Assembly: GCF_011758645.1 (NCBI RefSeq)
Contig: NZ_JAAMOZ010000004.1
Span: 149,006-213,005, forward strand
Length of the DNA: 64,000 nt
Source of the DNA: Brooklawnia cerclae
GTDB lineage: Bacteria; Actinomycetota; Actinomycetes; Propionibacteriales; Propionibacteriaceae
Reading direction: 5' to 3'
Shown here piece by piece: positions 36,829-44,933 of this stretch (positions are counted from its first letter, which is position 1; each line of letters opens with the position of its first letter). A program made the translations under genes and the position numbers. Under the pieces are notes generated by a model. The model did not search any database and was not told where the DNA came from. It saw nothing but the letters and a program-made list of their open reading frames with translations.

Positions 36829-38624
36829 GCACGGTCACCACAGCCACGCGTTTCGACCCGATCACCCTCGAAGTGCTGCGGAACCGCATGGAGATCATCG
36901 CCGACGAGATGCAGGCCGCGATGATCCGCTCCGCCTTCTCCACGATCATCAAGGAGGGCGGTGACTGCGGTGTGGCGATCTTCGACGCCGACGGCGGCCT
37001 CATCGCCCACGCCAACGCCCTGCCCGCCAACCTCGGGATCCTGAACTCCTCGGTCGCGCGCATCCTGCGCGACTTCCCCGCCGACACCATGGACGAGGGC
37101 GACGCCTACTGCTTCAACGACCCGTACGAGGGCGGCACCCACATCCCCGACGTGGCGATCGTCGTCCCGATCATCCACGAGGGACGCACCGTCGCGCTGT
37201 CCGCGGTCATCGCCCACCAGCAGGACTTCGGCGGGATGACCCTCGGGAGCCTGCCCCCGGACTCCACCGAGATCTTCCAGGAGGGGCTCATCCTGCCGCC
37301 CACCCGGCTCATCCATCGTGGTGAGTGGAACCGGGAGATCCTCAACATCATCCTGAAGAACATCCGCCTCCCCGACAAGACCATGGGCGACTTCCGCGCC
37401 GAACTCGCCGCCGGTGACGTCGGACGGCGCCGCTTCCTCGAAACCGTCCGTGACTACGGTCTGGAGACCGTCCAGTCGTATCTCGCCGAACTGAACGACC
37501 GGGCCGAGACCCAGGCTCGCGCACGCATCAGCGAGATTCCCGACGGTGTGTACAGCTTCGAGGACTTCCTCGACAGTGACGGGATCGATCTCGACATCAG
37601 GCGGAAGATCGCCTGCACGGTCACCGTGGCGGGGTCGGAGATGACCTTCGACTTCGAGGGCACCGACCCCCAGCTCCGGGGAGCGGCGAACAGTGCGATC
37701 TCGGGGGCGATCTCCTGCTGCTACTACGTGGCCCACTGCCTCTACGGGGAAGGGGTTCCCAACAACGCGGGCTGCTACCGGCCACTCACCGTCAAGGTAC
37801 CCAAGGGAACCATCCTCAATCCCGAGCACCCCGCCGCCCTCAACTCACGGACGATGACCGTGCTGCGAGCCGTCGACACCGCCTTCGGCTCACTCATGCG
37901 CGTCATCCCGGAGCGCCTCCGCGCGTCCTCGGGCGGCATGGAAGGCGTGACCTTCGCCGGCCGCCGCCCGGACGGCGGTGCCTACGTGTACCTGGAGTTG
38001 TTCGCCGCAGGAATGGGCGCCCGACCGACCAAAGATGGCGTCGACTACGTCGAATGCGACACGACCAACATGCTGAACACTCCCGTGGAGGCCCTCGAGC
38101 TCAACTATCCCGTCAGGGTCCACCGGCTTGAGCTGCGCACCGACGGTGGCGGCGCCGGCAAGTACCGCGGCGGGACCGGGCTCGTCAAGGAGTTCGAGGT
38201 GCTCGACGACACCACGGAGATCTCGCACCGCGGTGATCGGTTCGCCACCCAACCCTGGGGACTCTACGGCGGCGAACCGGGCGCCAGCTGGGAGACGATC
38301 GTCACCACGGCCGAGGGACAGGTCACACGGATCCCCTCCAGGAAGCGCTTCATGCTGAAGAAGGGCGACCGGATGGAGTGTTCCACGGCCGGCGGCGGAG
38401 GCTACGGCGACCCTCTGGAACGTGATCCCGAGGCCGTGGCCCGCGACGTCCACGATCGCAAGGTCAGCCGCGAGGCGGCGCGGTCCAGCTACGGCGTGGT
38501 CCTCGACGACGACGGAGCGGTGGACGCCGATGCGACAGCCGCGACCCGACAGGACTTGGCCAGGATTCGCGGCGCCGCCGACTGGGTCTTCGACCGTGGC
38601 GCCGCGCTCGGCCGTCAGGCCTGA
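36825..38624 (+). CDS. Hydantoinase/oxoprolinase family protein, subunit B (HyuB-like)
   Basis: 599 residues. It begins with DPITLEVLRNRMEIIADEM, followed by NDPYEGGTHIPDV with metal-ligand residues. The C-terminal region GGAGKYRGGTGLVKEFE and GGGGYGDPLERD is the hallmark of HyuB proteins. It forms the heteromeric hydantoinase with the preceding gene product through translational coupling. Confidence 0.93.
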   Translation: MSTVTTATRFDPITLEVLRNRMEIIADEMQAAMIRSAFSTIIKEGGDCGVAIFDADGGLIAHANALPANLGILNSSVARILRDFPADTMDEGDAYCFNDPYEGGTHIPDVAIVVPIIHEGRTVALSAVIAHQQDFGGMTLGSLPPDSTEIFQEGLILPPTRLIHRGEWNREILNIILKNIRLPDKTMGDFRAELAAGDVGRRRFLETVRDYGLETVQSYLAELNDRAETQARARISEIPDGVYSFEDFLDSDGIDLDIRRKIACTVTVAGSEMTFDFEGTDPQLRGAANSAISGAISCCYYVAHCLYGEGVPNNAGCYRPLTVKVPKGTILNPEHPAALNSRTMTVLRAVDTAFGSLMRVIPERLRASSGGMEGVTFAGRRPDGGAYVYLELFAAGMGARPTKDGVDYVECDTTNMLNTPVEALELNYPVRVHRLELRTDGGGAGKYRGGTGLVKEFEVLDDTTEISHRGDRFATQPWGLYGGEPGASWETIVTTAEGQVTRIPSRKRFMLKKGDRMECSTAGGGGYGDPLERDPEAVARDVHDRKVSREAARSSYGVVLDDDGAVDADATAATRQDLARIRGAADWVFDRGAALGRQA

Positions 38625-38684
38625 GACCACGGGACGCACCCCTTCGTCCCTCCCCCGATCAACCGCATCTTCTCGAGGAGACAC

Positions 38685-39566
38685 ATGGGCCAGGAAGGCT
38701 ACGCACAGACCTGGGAACAATGGCACACAGCCAGGAAGGACGACCTCAACAGCCGTCATGGCTGGCTGTCGCTGGTGAGCCAGGACTGGCTTGAGGAAGG
38801 TATCCCCTTGTCAGCTCCAGGGGTGCCCGGGCAGTGGCTGCTGTCGGACGGGACGATCTGGTATCTGCCCCCCGAGACGGCCCTCGACCCCCACGTGCTG
38901 GTGGACGGTGTGCCCGCACTCGAACGCATCCCGATTCCCCTCGGCCGCAACAAGAACGCCGGGCACGGCTCGAGCGTCCCGATCGCCTACGGCGAGCTGG
39001 CCATCGAGGTCATCGTCCGCAAGAACTCCCTGGGCCGGACCATCTACGCCGTGCGGGTGCGCGACCCGCAGGAGGCCGCCCGGCGGCGCCTGGACGACCT
39101 GGACGCGTTCCCGCCGGACGAGGAGTGGATCGTCCCGGCGTCCTTCGAACCGTCGGGACTGGTGCCCTTCGACGCCCCGACGGTCGAGGACGGCGTGTAC
39201 GAGGCGAGCAGCGTCGTCGGCACCCTGCGGGTGCGTATCGCCGGTGCCGACCACGAGCTCACCGTCTCCGGCAGGCGTGACGCCGCCGGCGCGCTCGTCG
39301 GCTATGTGCACTTCACCGACCAGACCAACGGCACCGAGACCTACGGCGCCGGCCGGATCGTCACGTTCGCCGCGGGCGACCTCGACCACCTCACGGCGCT
39401 CGACCTCAATCGTGCGGTCAGTTTCCCGTGCGCCTTCACCAACTACGTCACCTGCCCCCTCCCCCCGGCGACGAACCGGCTTGCCCTGCGGGTCACCGCA
39501 GGCGAGAAGGCTCCACGCACCCGGGTCGACCGGATCCAGACCTATTCCAAGCAACCGTCGAAGTGA
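38685..39566 (+). CDS. DUF1684 domain-containing protein, copy 1
   Basis: 293 residues matching DUF1684. An N-terminal tryptophan-rich start reads WEQWHTARKDDLN with GWLSLVSQDWL, and a beta-rich middle follows. The C-terminal signature is ETYGAGRIVTF, ALDLNRAVSFPCAF and TCPLPPATNRL-VTAGEK. The function of DUF1684 is unknown. A strong GAGGAGA site precedes it. A second copy in the same operon (49271) has the same block order, which suggests a structural or substrate-binding role in this pathway. Confidence 0.88.
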   Translation: MGQEGYAQTWEQWHTARKDDLNSRHGWLSLVSQDWLEEGIPLSAPGVPGQWLLSDGTIWYLPPETALDPHVLVDGVPALERIPIPLGRNKNAGHGSSVPIAYGELAIEVIVRKNSLGRTIYAVRVRDPQEAARRRLDDLDAFPPDEEWIVPASFEPSGLVPFDAPTVEDGVYEASSVVGTLRVRIAGADHELTVSGRRDAAGALVGYVHFTDQTNGTETYGAGRIVTFAAGDLDHLTALDLNRAVSFPCAFTNYVTCPLPPATNRLALRVTAGEKAPRTRVDRIQTYSKQPSK

Positions 39567-39573
39567 GGAAAGA

Positions 39574-41244
39574 ATGAACCACCGAATCCCCCGAGCCAAG
39601 TTCGCGATAAGCGCCGCACTCGGGCTGTCCCTGGCGCTCACCGCGTGTGGCACGGGAGGCTCGAGCGACAGCTCCACGGCGAGTTCCGATGGTACGCCCC
39701 GGCAGGGCGGCACACTGAGGATCTCGTACGCCGCGTCCATCGTCGACTCCGCGTGCGTCGATCCCTTCCAGGGCCGCGACACCCATACTCGCGGGACCAT
39801 CCGCGCATACGCGGAATCCCTGACCGAGGAGGACCCCGACACCGGCGAGATCATCCCGCTCCTCGCGAAGAGCTGGGAACTCAGCGACGACGGGCTCCAG
39901 TACACCTTCGCCCTGCGCGACGACGTGACGTTCTCCAACGGGGAGAAATTCGACGCCGCCGCCGTCAAGACCGCCTTCGACTGGGATCTCGACTACGCGC
40001 AACGCAACCCCTCCAACTGGGGCAACTCCTTCATCACGAGCCTGCAGAGCGTCGAGGTCGTCGACGAGTACACCGTCGAACTGACCCTCTCGAAGAAGGA
40101 CGCGCAGTTCCTGCAGTCGACCTCGACCACCCTGCTCGCGATCCTCGCCCCGGAGTCGTACCAGGCCACCGACGAACAGTTGTGCACGGGCGAGGCGAAC
40201 TACGGCACCGGGCCGTTCGTGCTCGAGGAATACGTGGGCAGCGAGTCGGCCAGGCTCGTCCGGCGTGACGGGTACGCCGGGGGTTCGGCGGTCAACTCGA
40301 ACACCGGGGACGCCTACCTGGACGCCATCGAGGTCACCTACGTGCCCGAGGACTCCGTCCGCATCGGCGCTCTGACGAGTGGTCAGCTCGACGTCTCGTG
40401 GCAGACCCAGACGCCGTTGTCCCAGGAGAACATCGACGTGGTCGAGGCCTCCGGGGGATCGATCATCCGCACGCCCATCCGGTCGTCGGTGTTCATCCTG
40501 CACCCCAACGCGAGCGAGGGACGGCCCCTGTCGGACATCAAGGTGAGGGAGGCCGTCAACCGGGCGATCGACCGCGAGTCCTACGCACACACCCTGTTCG
40601 GGGACGACTACCCGGTGGCCGACAGCATCTACACGAGCAGCACGAAATTCGTCAAGCACTACCCCGACGCCTTCACCCAGAATCTCGACGAGGCCAACAG
40701 CCTCCTCGACGAGGCCGGCTGGGCGCTGGGAGACGACGGCTACCGCTACAAGGACGGCCAGAAACTCTCGCTCGTCCTCCCGGTGTGGAGCGACAACGTG
40801 ACGGCTCCCTCGCTGTTGCAGGCGCAGCTCAAGGAGGTCGGCATCGACCTGGTCATCGACGTACGGCAGGTGAGCGAGACGCTCAGCACCCTCGCGTCGG
40901 GTGACTTCGACCTCTACCAGTCGTTCCACGGCGGCAGCGGCGACGCGGGCTCGCTGATCCGCGCACTCGACCCCTCCGGCCCGTACGGGAAGTTCGGCGA
41001 GTACGCCACCACCGACGACGAGCAGGCGCAGCTGTCGCAGTACTTCGCCGAAGGCATCGCGGAACTCGACGAGACCAAGCGCGAGGAGATCTACGCCGAG
41101 TTGCAGGACTACATCGTCGACAACCTGTTCGTCATCCCGCTCTACGACCGTGACCAGGACATCGCGGTGGCCTCGAACGTCCACGGGCTGGAACTGAACA
41201 TCGACACCCTCGGCAACTTCTACAACGTCTGGCTGGACGAGTGA
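39574..41244 (+). CDS. Peptide-type ABC transporter substrate-binding lipoprotein (family 5)
   Basis: 556 residues. The signal peptide ends in an LTACG lipobox near residue 23, and the mature part begins with GGTLRISYAAS, typical of DppA/OppA-like proteins. The segments LAKSWELSDDGLQYTF and LRDDVTFSNGEKFDA are the family hallmark. It captures the substrate outside the cell for the two permeases and dual ATPase that follow. A GTGAGGAAAG ribosome site is present. A 3' hairpin (41272-41303) may keep its mRNA more abundant than the rest. Confidence 0.92.
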   Translation: MNHRIPRAKFAISAALGLSLALTACGTGGSSDSSTASSDGTPRQGGTLRISYAASIVDSACVDPFQGRDTHTRGTIRAYAESLTEEDPDTGEIIPLLAKSWELSDDGLQYTFALRDDVTFSNGEKFDAAAVKTAFDWDLDYAQRNPSNWGNSFITSLQSVEVVDEYTVELTLSKKDAQFLQSTSTTLLAILAPESYQATDEQLCTGEANYGTGPFVLEEYVGSESARLVRRDGYAGGSAVNSNTGDAYLDAIEVTYVPEDSVRIGALTSGQLDVSWQTQTPLSQENIDVVEASGGSIIRTPIRSSVFILHPNASEGRPLSDIKVREAVNRAIDRESYAHTLFGDDYPVADSIYTSSTKFVKHYPDAFTQNLDEANSLLDEAGWALGDDGYRYKDGQKLSLVLPVWSDNVTAPSLLQAQLKEVGIDLVIDVRQVSETLSTLASGDFDLYQSFHGGSGDAGSLIRALDPSGPYGKFGEYATTDDEQAQLSQYFAEGIAELDETKREEIYAELQDYIVDNLFVIPLYDRDQDIAVASNVHGLELNIDTLGNFYNVWLDE

Positions 41245-41271
41245 CCGGACGGTCGTCGGACATGTGACAAG

Positions 41272-41303
41272 GGTGGGCCCGTGGCGCGTGCCACGGGCCT
41301 ACC
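41272..41303 (+). terminator. Intercistronic hairpin between SBP and permease genes
   Basis: A 14-base stem (41272-41285 with 41290-41303, one G-U) and a GCGT loop. No T-run follows, so it is more likely a partial terminator or an mRNA stabiliser that raises SBP output than a full stop. Confidence 0.65.
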
Positions 41304-41329
41304 ACAACCTGGGAAGGACTGATGTCAGC

Positions 41330-42286
41330 TTGTCGGCACAGTACGTACTGAAGAGAGTGCTCCAGATGTTCCTCGTCGTCTGGGCCGCCTACACGCTCGT
41401 CTTCGCGATCCTGTGGGTGATCCCGGGCGATCCCCTGGAGATCATCGTCGCCAAGCAGGACATGGACATCGCGTCCCTCTCGCCCGACGAGATCGCCGTG
41501 CTGAAACAGCGGTACGGCCTCGACCGAGGCCCGGTCGGGCTCTACTTCTCGCTCCTCCTGGGTAGCCTCCGGGGCGACTTCGGCACGTCGTTCGTCCGCC
41601 AGGTGCCCGTCCTCCCGCTGATCGCGGAGAAGGCCACCGGGACCATCCAGCTCAGCCTCTTCGCCCTCGTGCTGGTCGTCGTCTTCGGGGTGTCGATCGC
41701 CTACCTGGCGAACGTCGTCCAATGGCCGCCCCTCAAATGGGTGCTGCGCCGCCTACCGGCTCTCGGCGTTTCCGTTCCCTCCTTCTGGGTCGGCCTGTTG
41801 CTCATCCAGGTGTTCTCCTTCGACCTCGGATGGTTTCCCTCGATGGGGGACGACCGGACGTGGCGGACGCTCGCGCTCCCCGCGTTGACGATGTCCGTGG
41901 GCCCCAGCGCCGTGCTGGCACAGGTGCTCGACAAGGGGCTGCAGAACGTGCTCGCACAGCCGCACATGGTGACCGCCCGGGCCATCGGGCTGTCCAGGGG
42001 GCAGGCCCAGTTCAGGCACGCGCTGCGCAACGCCTGCCTACCGGCACTCACCACGTTGGGCCTGCTCTTCGGCGAGACCGTGACCGCCTCGATCGTGGTC
42101 GAGACGGTCTTCACCCGCAACGGCATCGGGCAACTCGTGCAGCAGGCCGTCCTCAACCAGGACGTGCCGGTCGTGCAGGGCATCGTGGTGCTGGCGTCCG
42201 CGGTGTTCGTGCTGATCAACCTGTTGGTGGACCTTCTCTATCCCCTGCTGGACAAGAGGATCTCGGTCGAGACGAGGAGCGCCTGA
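41330..42286 (+). CDS. ABC transporter permease (DppB/OppB type)
   Basis: 318 residues from a TTG that directly precedes the typical N-terminus (SAQYVLKRVLQMFLVVW); the frame opens earlier at 41264. A GGAAGGA site lies 11 bases upstream. The first periplasmic loop has WVIPGDPLE, and the permease coupling motif is in TARAIGLSRGQAQFRHALRNA. Six or so membrane segments. It pairs with the next permease. Confidence 0.85.
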   Translation: MSAQYVLKRVLQMFLVVWAAYTLVFAILWVIPGDPLEIIVAKQDMDIASLSPDEIAVLKQRYGLDRGPVGLYFSLLLGSLRGDFGTSFVRQVPVLPLIAEKATGTIQLSLFALVLVVVFGVSIAYLANVVQWPPLKWVLRRLPALGVSVPSFWVGLLLIQVFSFDLGWFPSMGDDRTWRTLALPALTMSVGPSAVLAQVLDKGLQNVLAQPHMVTARAIGLSRGQAQFRHALRNACLPALTTLGLLFGETVTASIVVETVFTRNGIGQLVQQAVLNQDVPVVQGIVVLASAVFVLINLLVDLLYPLLDKRISVETRSA

Positions 42287-43218
42287 TGTCGGTTCGAACT
42301 CTCGGTGACGCGCCGGGCGACGAAGTGGCGAGCCCGGAACCCGGGGCCGTGGGCGGGAGCCCCGACGGCGCGGGCAGCCCCGTCGCCGGCGAGGTGGCCA
42401 GGCGTCCCGCCGGTGCCCGCCGCGTGGTCAGGCATCTGGACATCATCGTCGCCGGGACGTTCCTCGCCCTCGTCCTCCTGACAGCGGTCGCACCGCAACT
42501 GTTCGCGACCCAGGACCCGTATCTGACCGCCCCGATCGATCGGCTCCGGCCACCCGGCGCGGAGCACTGGTTCGGCACGGACGCCCTCGGACGCGACCTC
42601 TACTCGCGCGTCATCCACGCCTCGAGCCTCACCCTCAAGGCCGCGCTCCTGGCGGTCGGCATCGCGCTCGTGGTCGGCCTGCTGACCGGCGTCCTGGCAG
42701 GTTTCGCGGGCGGTCTGCTCGACAGCATCCTCATGCGCGCGATCGACGTCTTCCTCGCGATTCCGGGCCTGTTGCTGTCGCTGGTGATCATCACGACGCT
42801 GGGGTTCGGGACGCTGCCGATCGCGACCGCCATCGGCGTGTCGATGGTCCCCATCTTCGCCCGCACGACGCGGGCCGAGGTGCTGCGCGTCCGGACGCTG
42901 CCCTACATCGATGCCGCGAGGACGTCGGGGGCCTCATGGGGTCGCGTCCTGTTCAGGCACATCCTCCCCAACTCCTGGGAACCCGTCGCCAGCCTCGCCG
43001 TCCTCGAGTTCGGCAAGTCGATCATGGCCGTGGCGGCGCTGAGCTTCCTCGGGTTCGGCGCCCAGCCGCCGCTGGCCGAATGGGGGACGCTGATCTCGGA
43101 GGGGCGTGAATACCTGATGACCGCCCCATGGGTCTCGCTACTGCCGGGATTCTTCGTCGTCCTGGTGGTGCTGTCCACCCACACACTCGGAAAGTTCTTC
43201 GAACGGAGCAGCCGATGA
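42286..43218 (+). CDS. ABC transporter permease (DppC/OppC type)
   Basis: 310 residues; the start overlaps the previous stop (TGATG). A polar N-terminus of about 45 residues precedes the first helix. HWFGTDALGRDLYSRVIHA is the DppC hallmark, and the coupling motif is in YIDAARTSGASWGRVLFRHILPN. It works with the DppB-type partner and the dual ATPase. Confidence 0.92.
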   Translation: MSVRTLGDAPGDEVASPEPGAVGGSPDGAGSPVAGEVARRPAGARRVVRHLDIIVAGTFLALVLLTAVAPQLFATQDPYLTAPIDRLRPPGAEHWFGTDALGRDLYSRVIHASSLTLKAALLAVGIALVVGLLTGVLAGFAGGLLDSILMRAIDVFLAIPGLLLSLVIITTLGFGTLPIATAIGVSMVPIFARTTRAEVLRVRTLPYIDAARTSGASWGRVLFRHILPNSWEPVASLAVLEFGKSIMAVAALSFLGFGAQPPLAEWGTLISEGREYLMTAPWVSLLPGFFVVLVVLSTHTLGKFFERSSR

Positions 43219-44933
43219 CCGCCGAGAACCTCGCCGACGACGTCCTGCTGGAGGTCCGGAATCTGGGGATCTCGTACCAGACCCGGTCGAGACGACGCAT
43301 TCCGGCGACCCGCGGCGTGTCCTTCCGGCTGCGACGAGGGGAAACTCTTGCCGTCGTCGGGGAATCGGGGTCCGGCAAGTCGACGCTCGTCAACGCCCTG
43401 CTCGGCCTGCTCCCGGCGAACGCGACGCTGGAGAGCGGGCACATCCTCATCGAGGACGAGGAGGTCACCATGGCCTCCGACCGCCAGTGGTGCAGGCTCC
43501 GCGGATCGGTGGTCGGATTCATCCCGCAGGATCCCGCGCTCGGACTCGACCCGACGCTCACGGTGGGCGCCCAGCTGAACGAGGCCGTGCGCCTCCACGG
43601 AACCCGTGACTCCCCGCGCGTGGCCGAGGCGTCCCTCGCCCTGATGCGCAGCGCGGCCATCGACAATCCCGAGCTGCGCATCCGCCAGTACCCCCACCAG
43701 TTGTCGGGTGGCTTGCGCCAACGAGTCCTGATCGCACTCGCGCTGGCGGGAGGGCCCCGGCTGATCCTCGCGGACGAGCCGACCAGCGCGTTGGACGTCA
43801 CCGTGCAGAAGCGGATTCTCGACCACCTGGACACCCTGGTGCGCGACGGTGAGTTCACCCTGCTCCTGGTCACCCACGACCTCGGGGTCGCCGCCGAACG
43901 CGCCAGCCGGATCCTCGTCATGCAGGACGGCCGGGTGGTGGAGGAGGGTCCGTCCGATCAGATCCTGTCCGCGCCGCGGGAGGCGTACACCAGGCAGCTG
44001 ATCTCGTCGGTTCCGAGGCTCGCCATCGCCGACCGCGTCCGTCCCCGGGATGCCGCGTCCCGGGGGACCGAACCGGTCGGGTCCCCGCTCCTCCGGTTCG
44101 ACAACGTCTCGAAGGTGTTCCGGACGAGCGGCACCGGATGGACGGCCGGTCTGCGCGACAAGTTCCGGCGCACGCCCCCCGGGCACTCGCAGAACGTGAT
44201 CCACGCACTGGACGACGTGTCGTTGCGCGTCGACGCGGGGCGCACTTTCGGGCTGGTGGGAGAGTCGGGCTCGGGCAAGAGCACCACGCTGCGGATCGCG
44301 GCCGGCCTGGAACGAGCGGACTCGGGCTCGGTGACGTTCGCGGGCACCGACATCACCTCGTTGCCGGAGAAGCACCTGCGACCGCTGCGAACACGCTTCC
44401 AGCTCATCCAGCAGAACCCGCACTCGGCGATGGATCCCAAGTTCACGATCATGGAATCGATCTGCGAGCCACTCGTGTGCCACGACGTCGGTGACCGGCG
44501 GACGCAGCGCGCGATCGTCCTGGAGTTCCTCGATCGCGTCGCCCTGCCGACCTCGGTGCTCGACAGGCATCCCCACGAGCTGTCCGGCGGTCAGCTCCAG
44601 CGCGCCGCCATCGCACGAGCCCTCGTCCTCAAACCCGATCTGGTCTGCCTCGACGAGCCGGTCTCCGCTCTCGACGTCTCGGTCCAGGCCCAGATCCTCG
44701 ATCTGCTCCGGGAGCTGCAGGACGACCTCGGGGTGGCGTACCTGTTCGTCTCCCACGACCTCGCCGTCGTCGCCCAGCTGGCCCACGAGGTCGCCGTCAT
44801 GAGCAAAGGGGTCCTTGTCGAATCCGGTAGCCTCGCCGAGGTCTTCGACGACCCTCGCACGCCCTACACCAAGGAGCTGCTCGCCGCGGCACCCCCCGAC
44901 CTTCCCGCGCTCGGCCTGGCCGCGGGACGATGA
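43215..44933 (+). CDS. Peptide-type ABC transporter ATPase, two fused domains (DppDF/OppDF)
   Basis: 572 residues, start overlapping the permease stop (ATGA). Both halves carry Walker A GESGSGKST, signatures LSGGLRQR and LSGGQLQR, and Walker B LILADEPTSALD and LVCLDEPVSALD. It drives uptake by the preceding permeases. Its stop overlaps the start of the molybdoenzyme gene, tightly linking import to that enzyme. Confidence 0.94.
   Translation: MTAENLADDVLLEVRNLGISYQTRSRRRIPATRGVSFRLRRGETLAVVGESGSGKSTLVNALLGLLPANATLESGHILIEDEEVTMASDRQWCRLRGSVVGFIPQDPALGLDPTLTVGAQLNEAVRLHGTRDSPRVAEASLALMRSAAIDNPELRIRQYPHQLSGGLRQRVLIALALAGGPRLILADEPTSALDVTVQKRILDHLDTLVRDGEFTLLLVTHDLGVAAERASRILVMQDGRVVEEGPSDQILSAPREAYTRQLISSVPRLAIADRVRPRDAASRGTEPVGSPLLRFDNVSKVFRTSGTGWTAGLRDKFRRTPPGHSQNVIHALDDVSLRVDAGRTFGLVGESGSGKSTTLRIAAGLERADSGSVTFAGTDITSLPEKHLRPLRTRFQLIQQNPHSAMDPKFTIMESICEPLVCHDVGDRRTQRAIVLEFLDRVALPTSVLDRHPHELSGGQLQRAAIARALVLKPDLVCLDEPVSALDVSVQAQILDLLRELQDDLGVAYLFVSHDLAVVAQLAHEVAVMSKGVLVESGSLAEVFDDPRTPYTKELLAAAPPDLPALGLAAGR

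Noticed and set aside
39493..41184. 563-residue minus-strand frame
   Set aside because: It is antisense to the substrate-binding protein and has the Val/Gly/Arg-rich composition of a high-GC shadow frame.
42903..44786. 627-residue minus-strand frame
   Set aside because: Antisense to the OppDF-type ATPase, whose plus-strand product has all ABC motifs.
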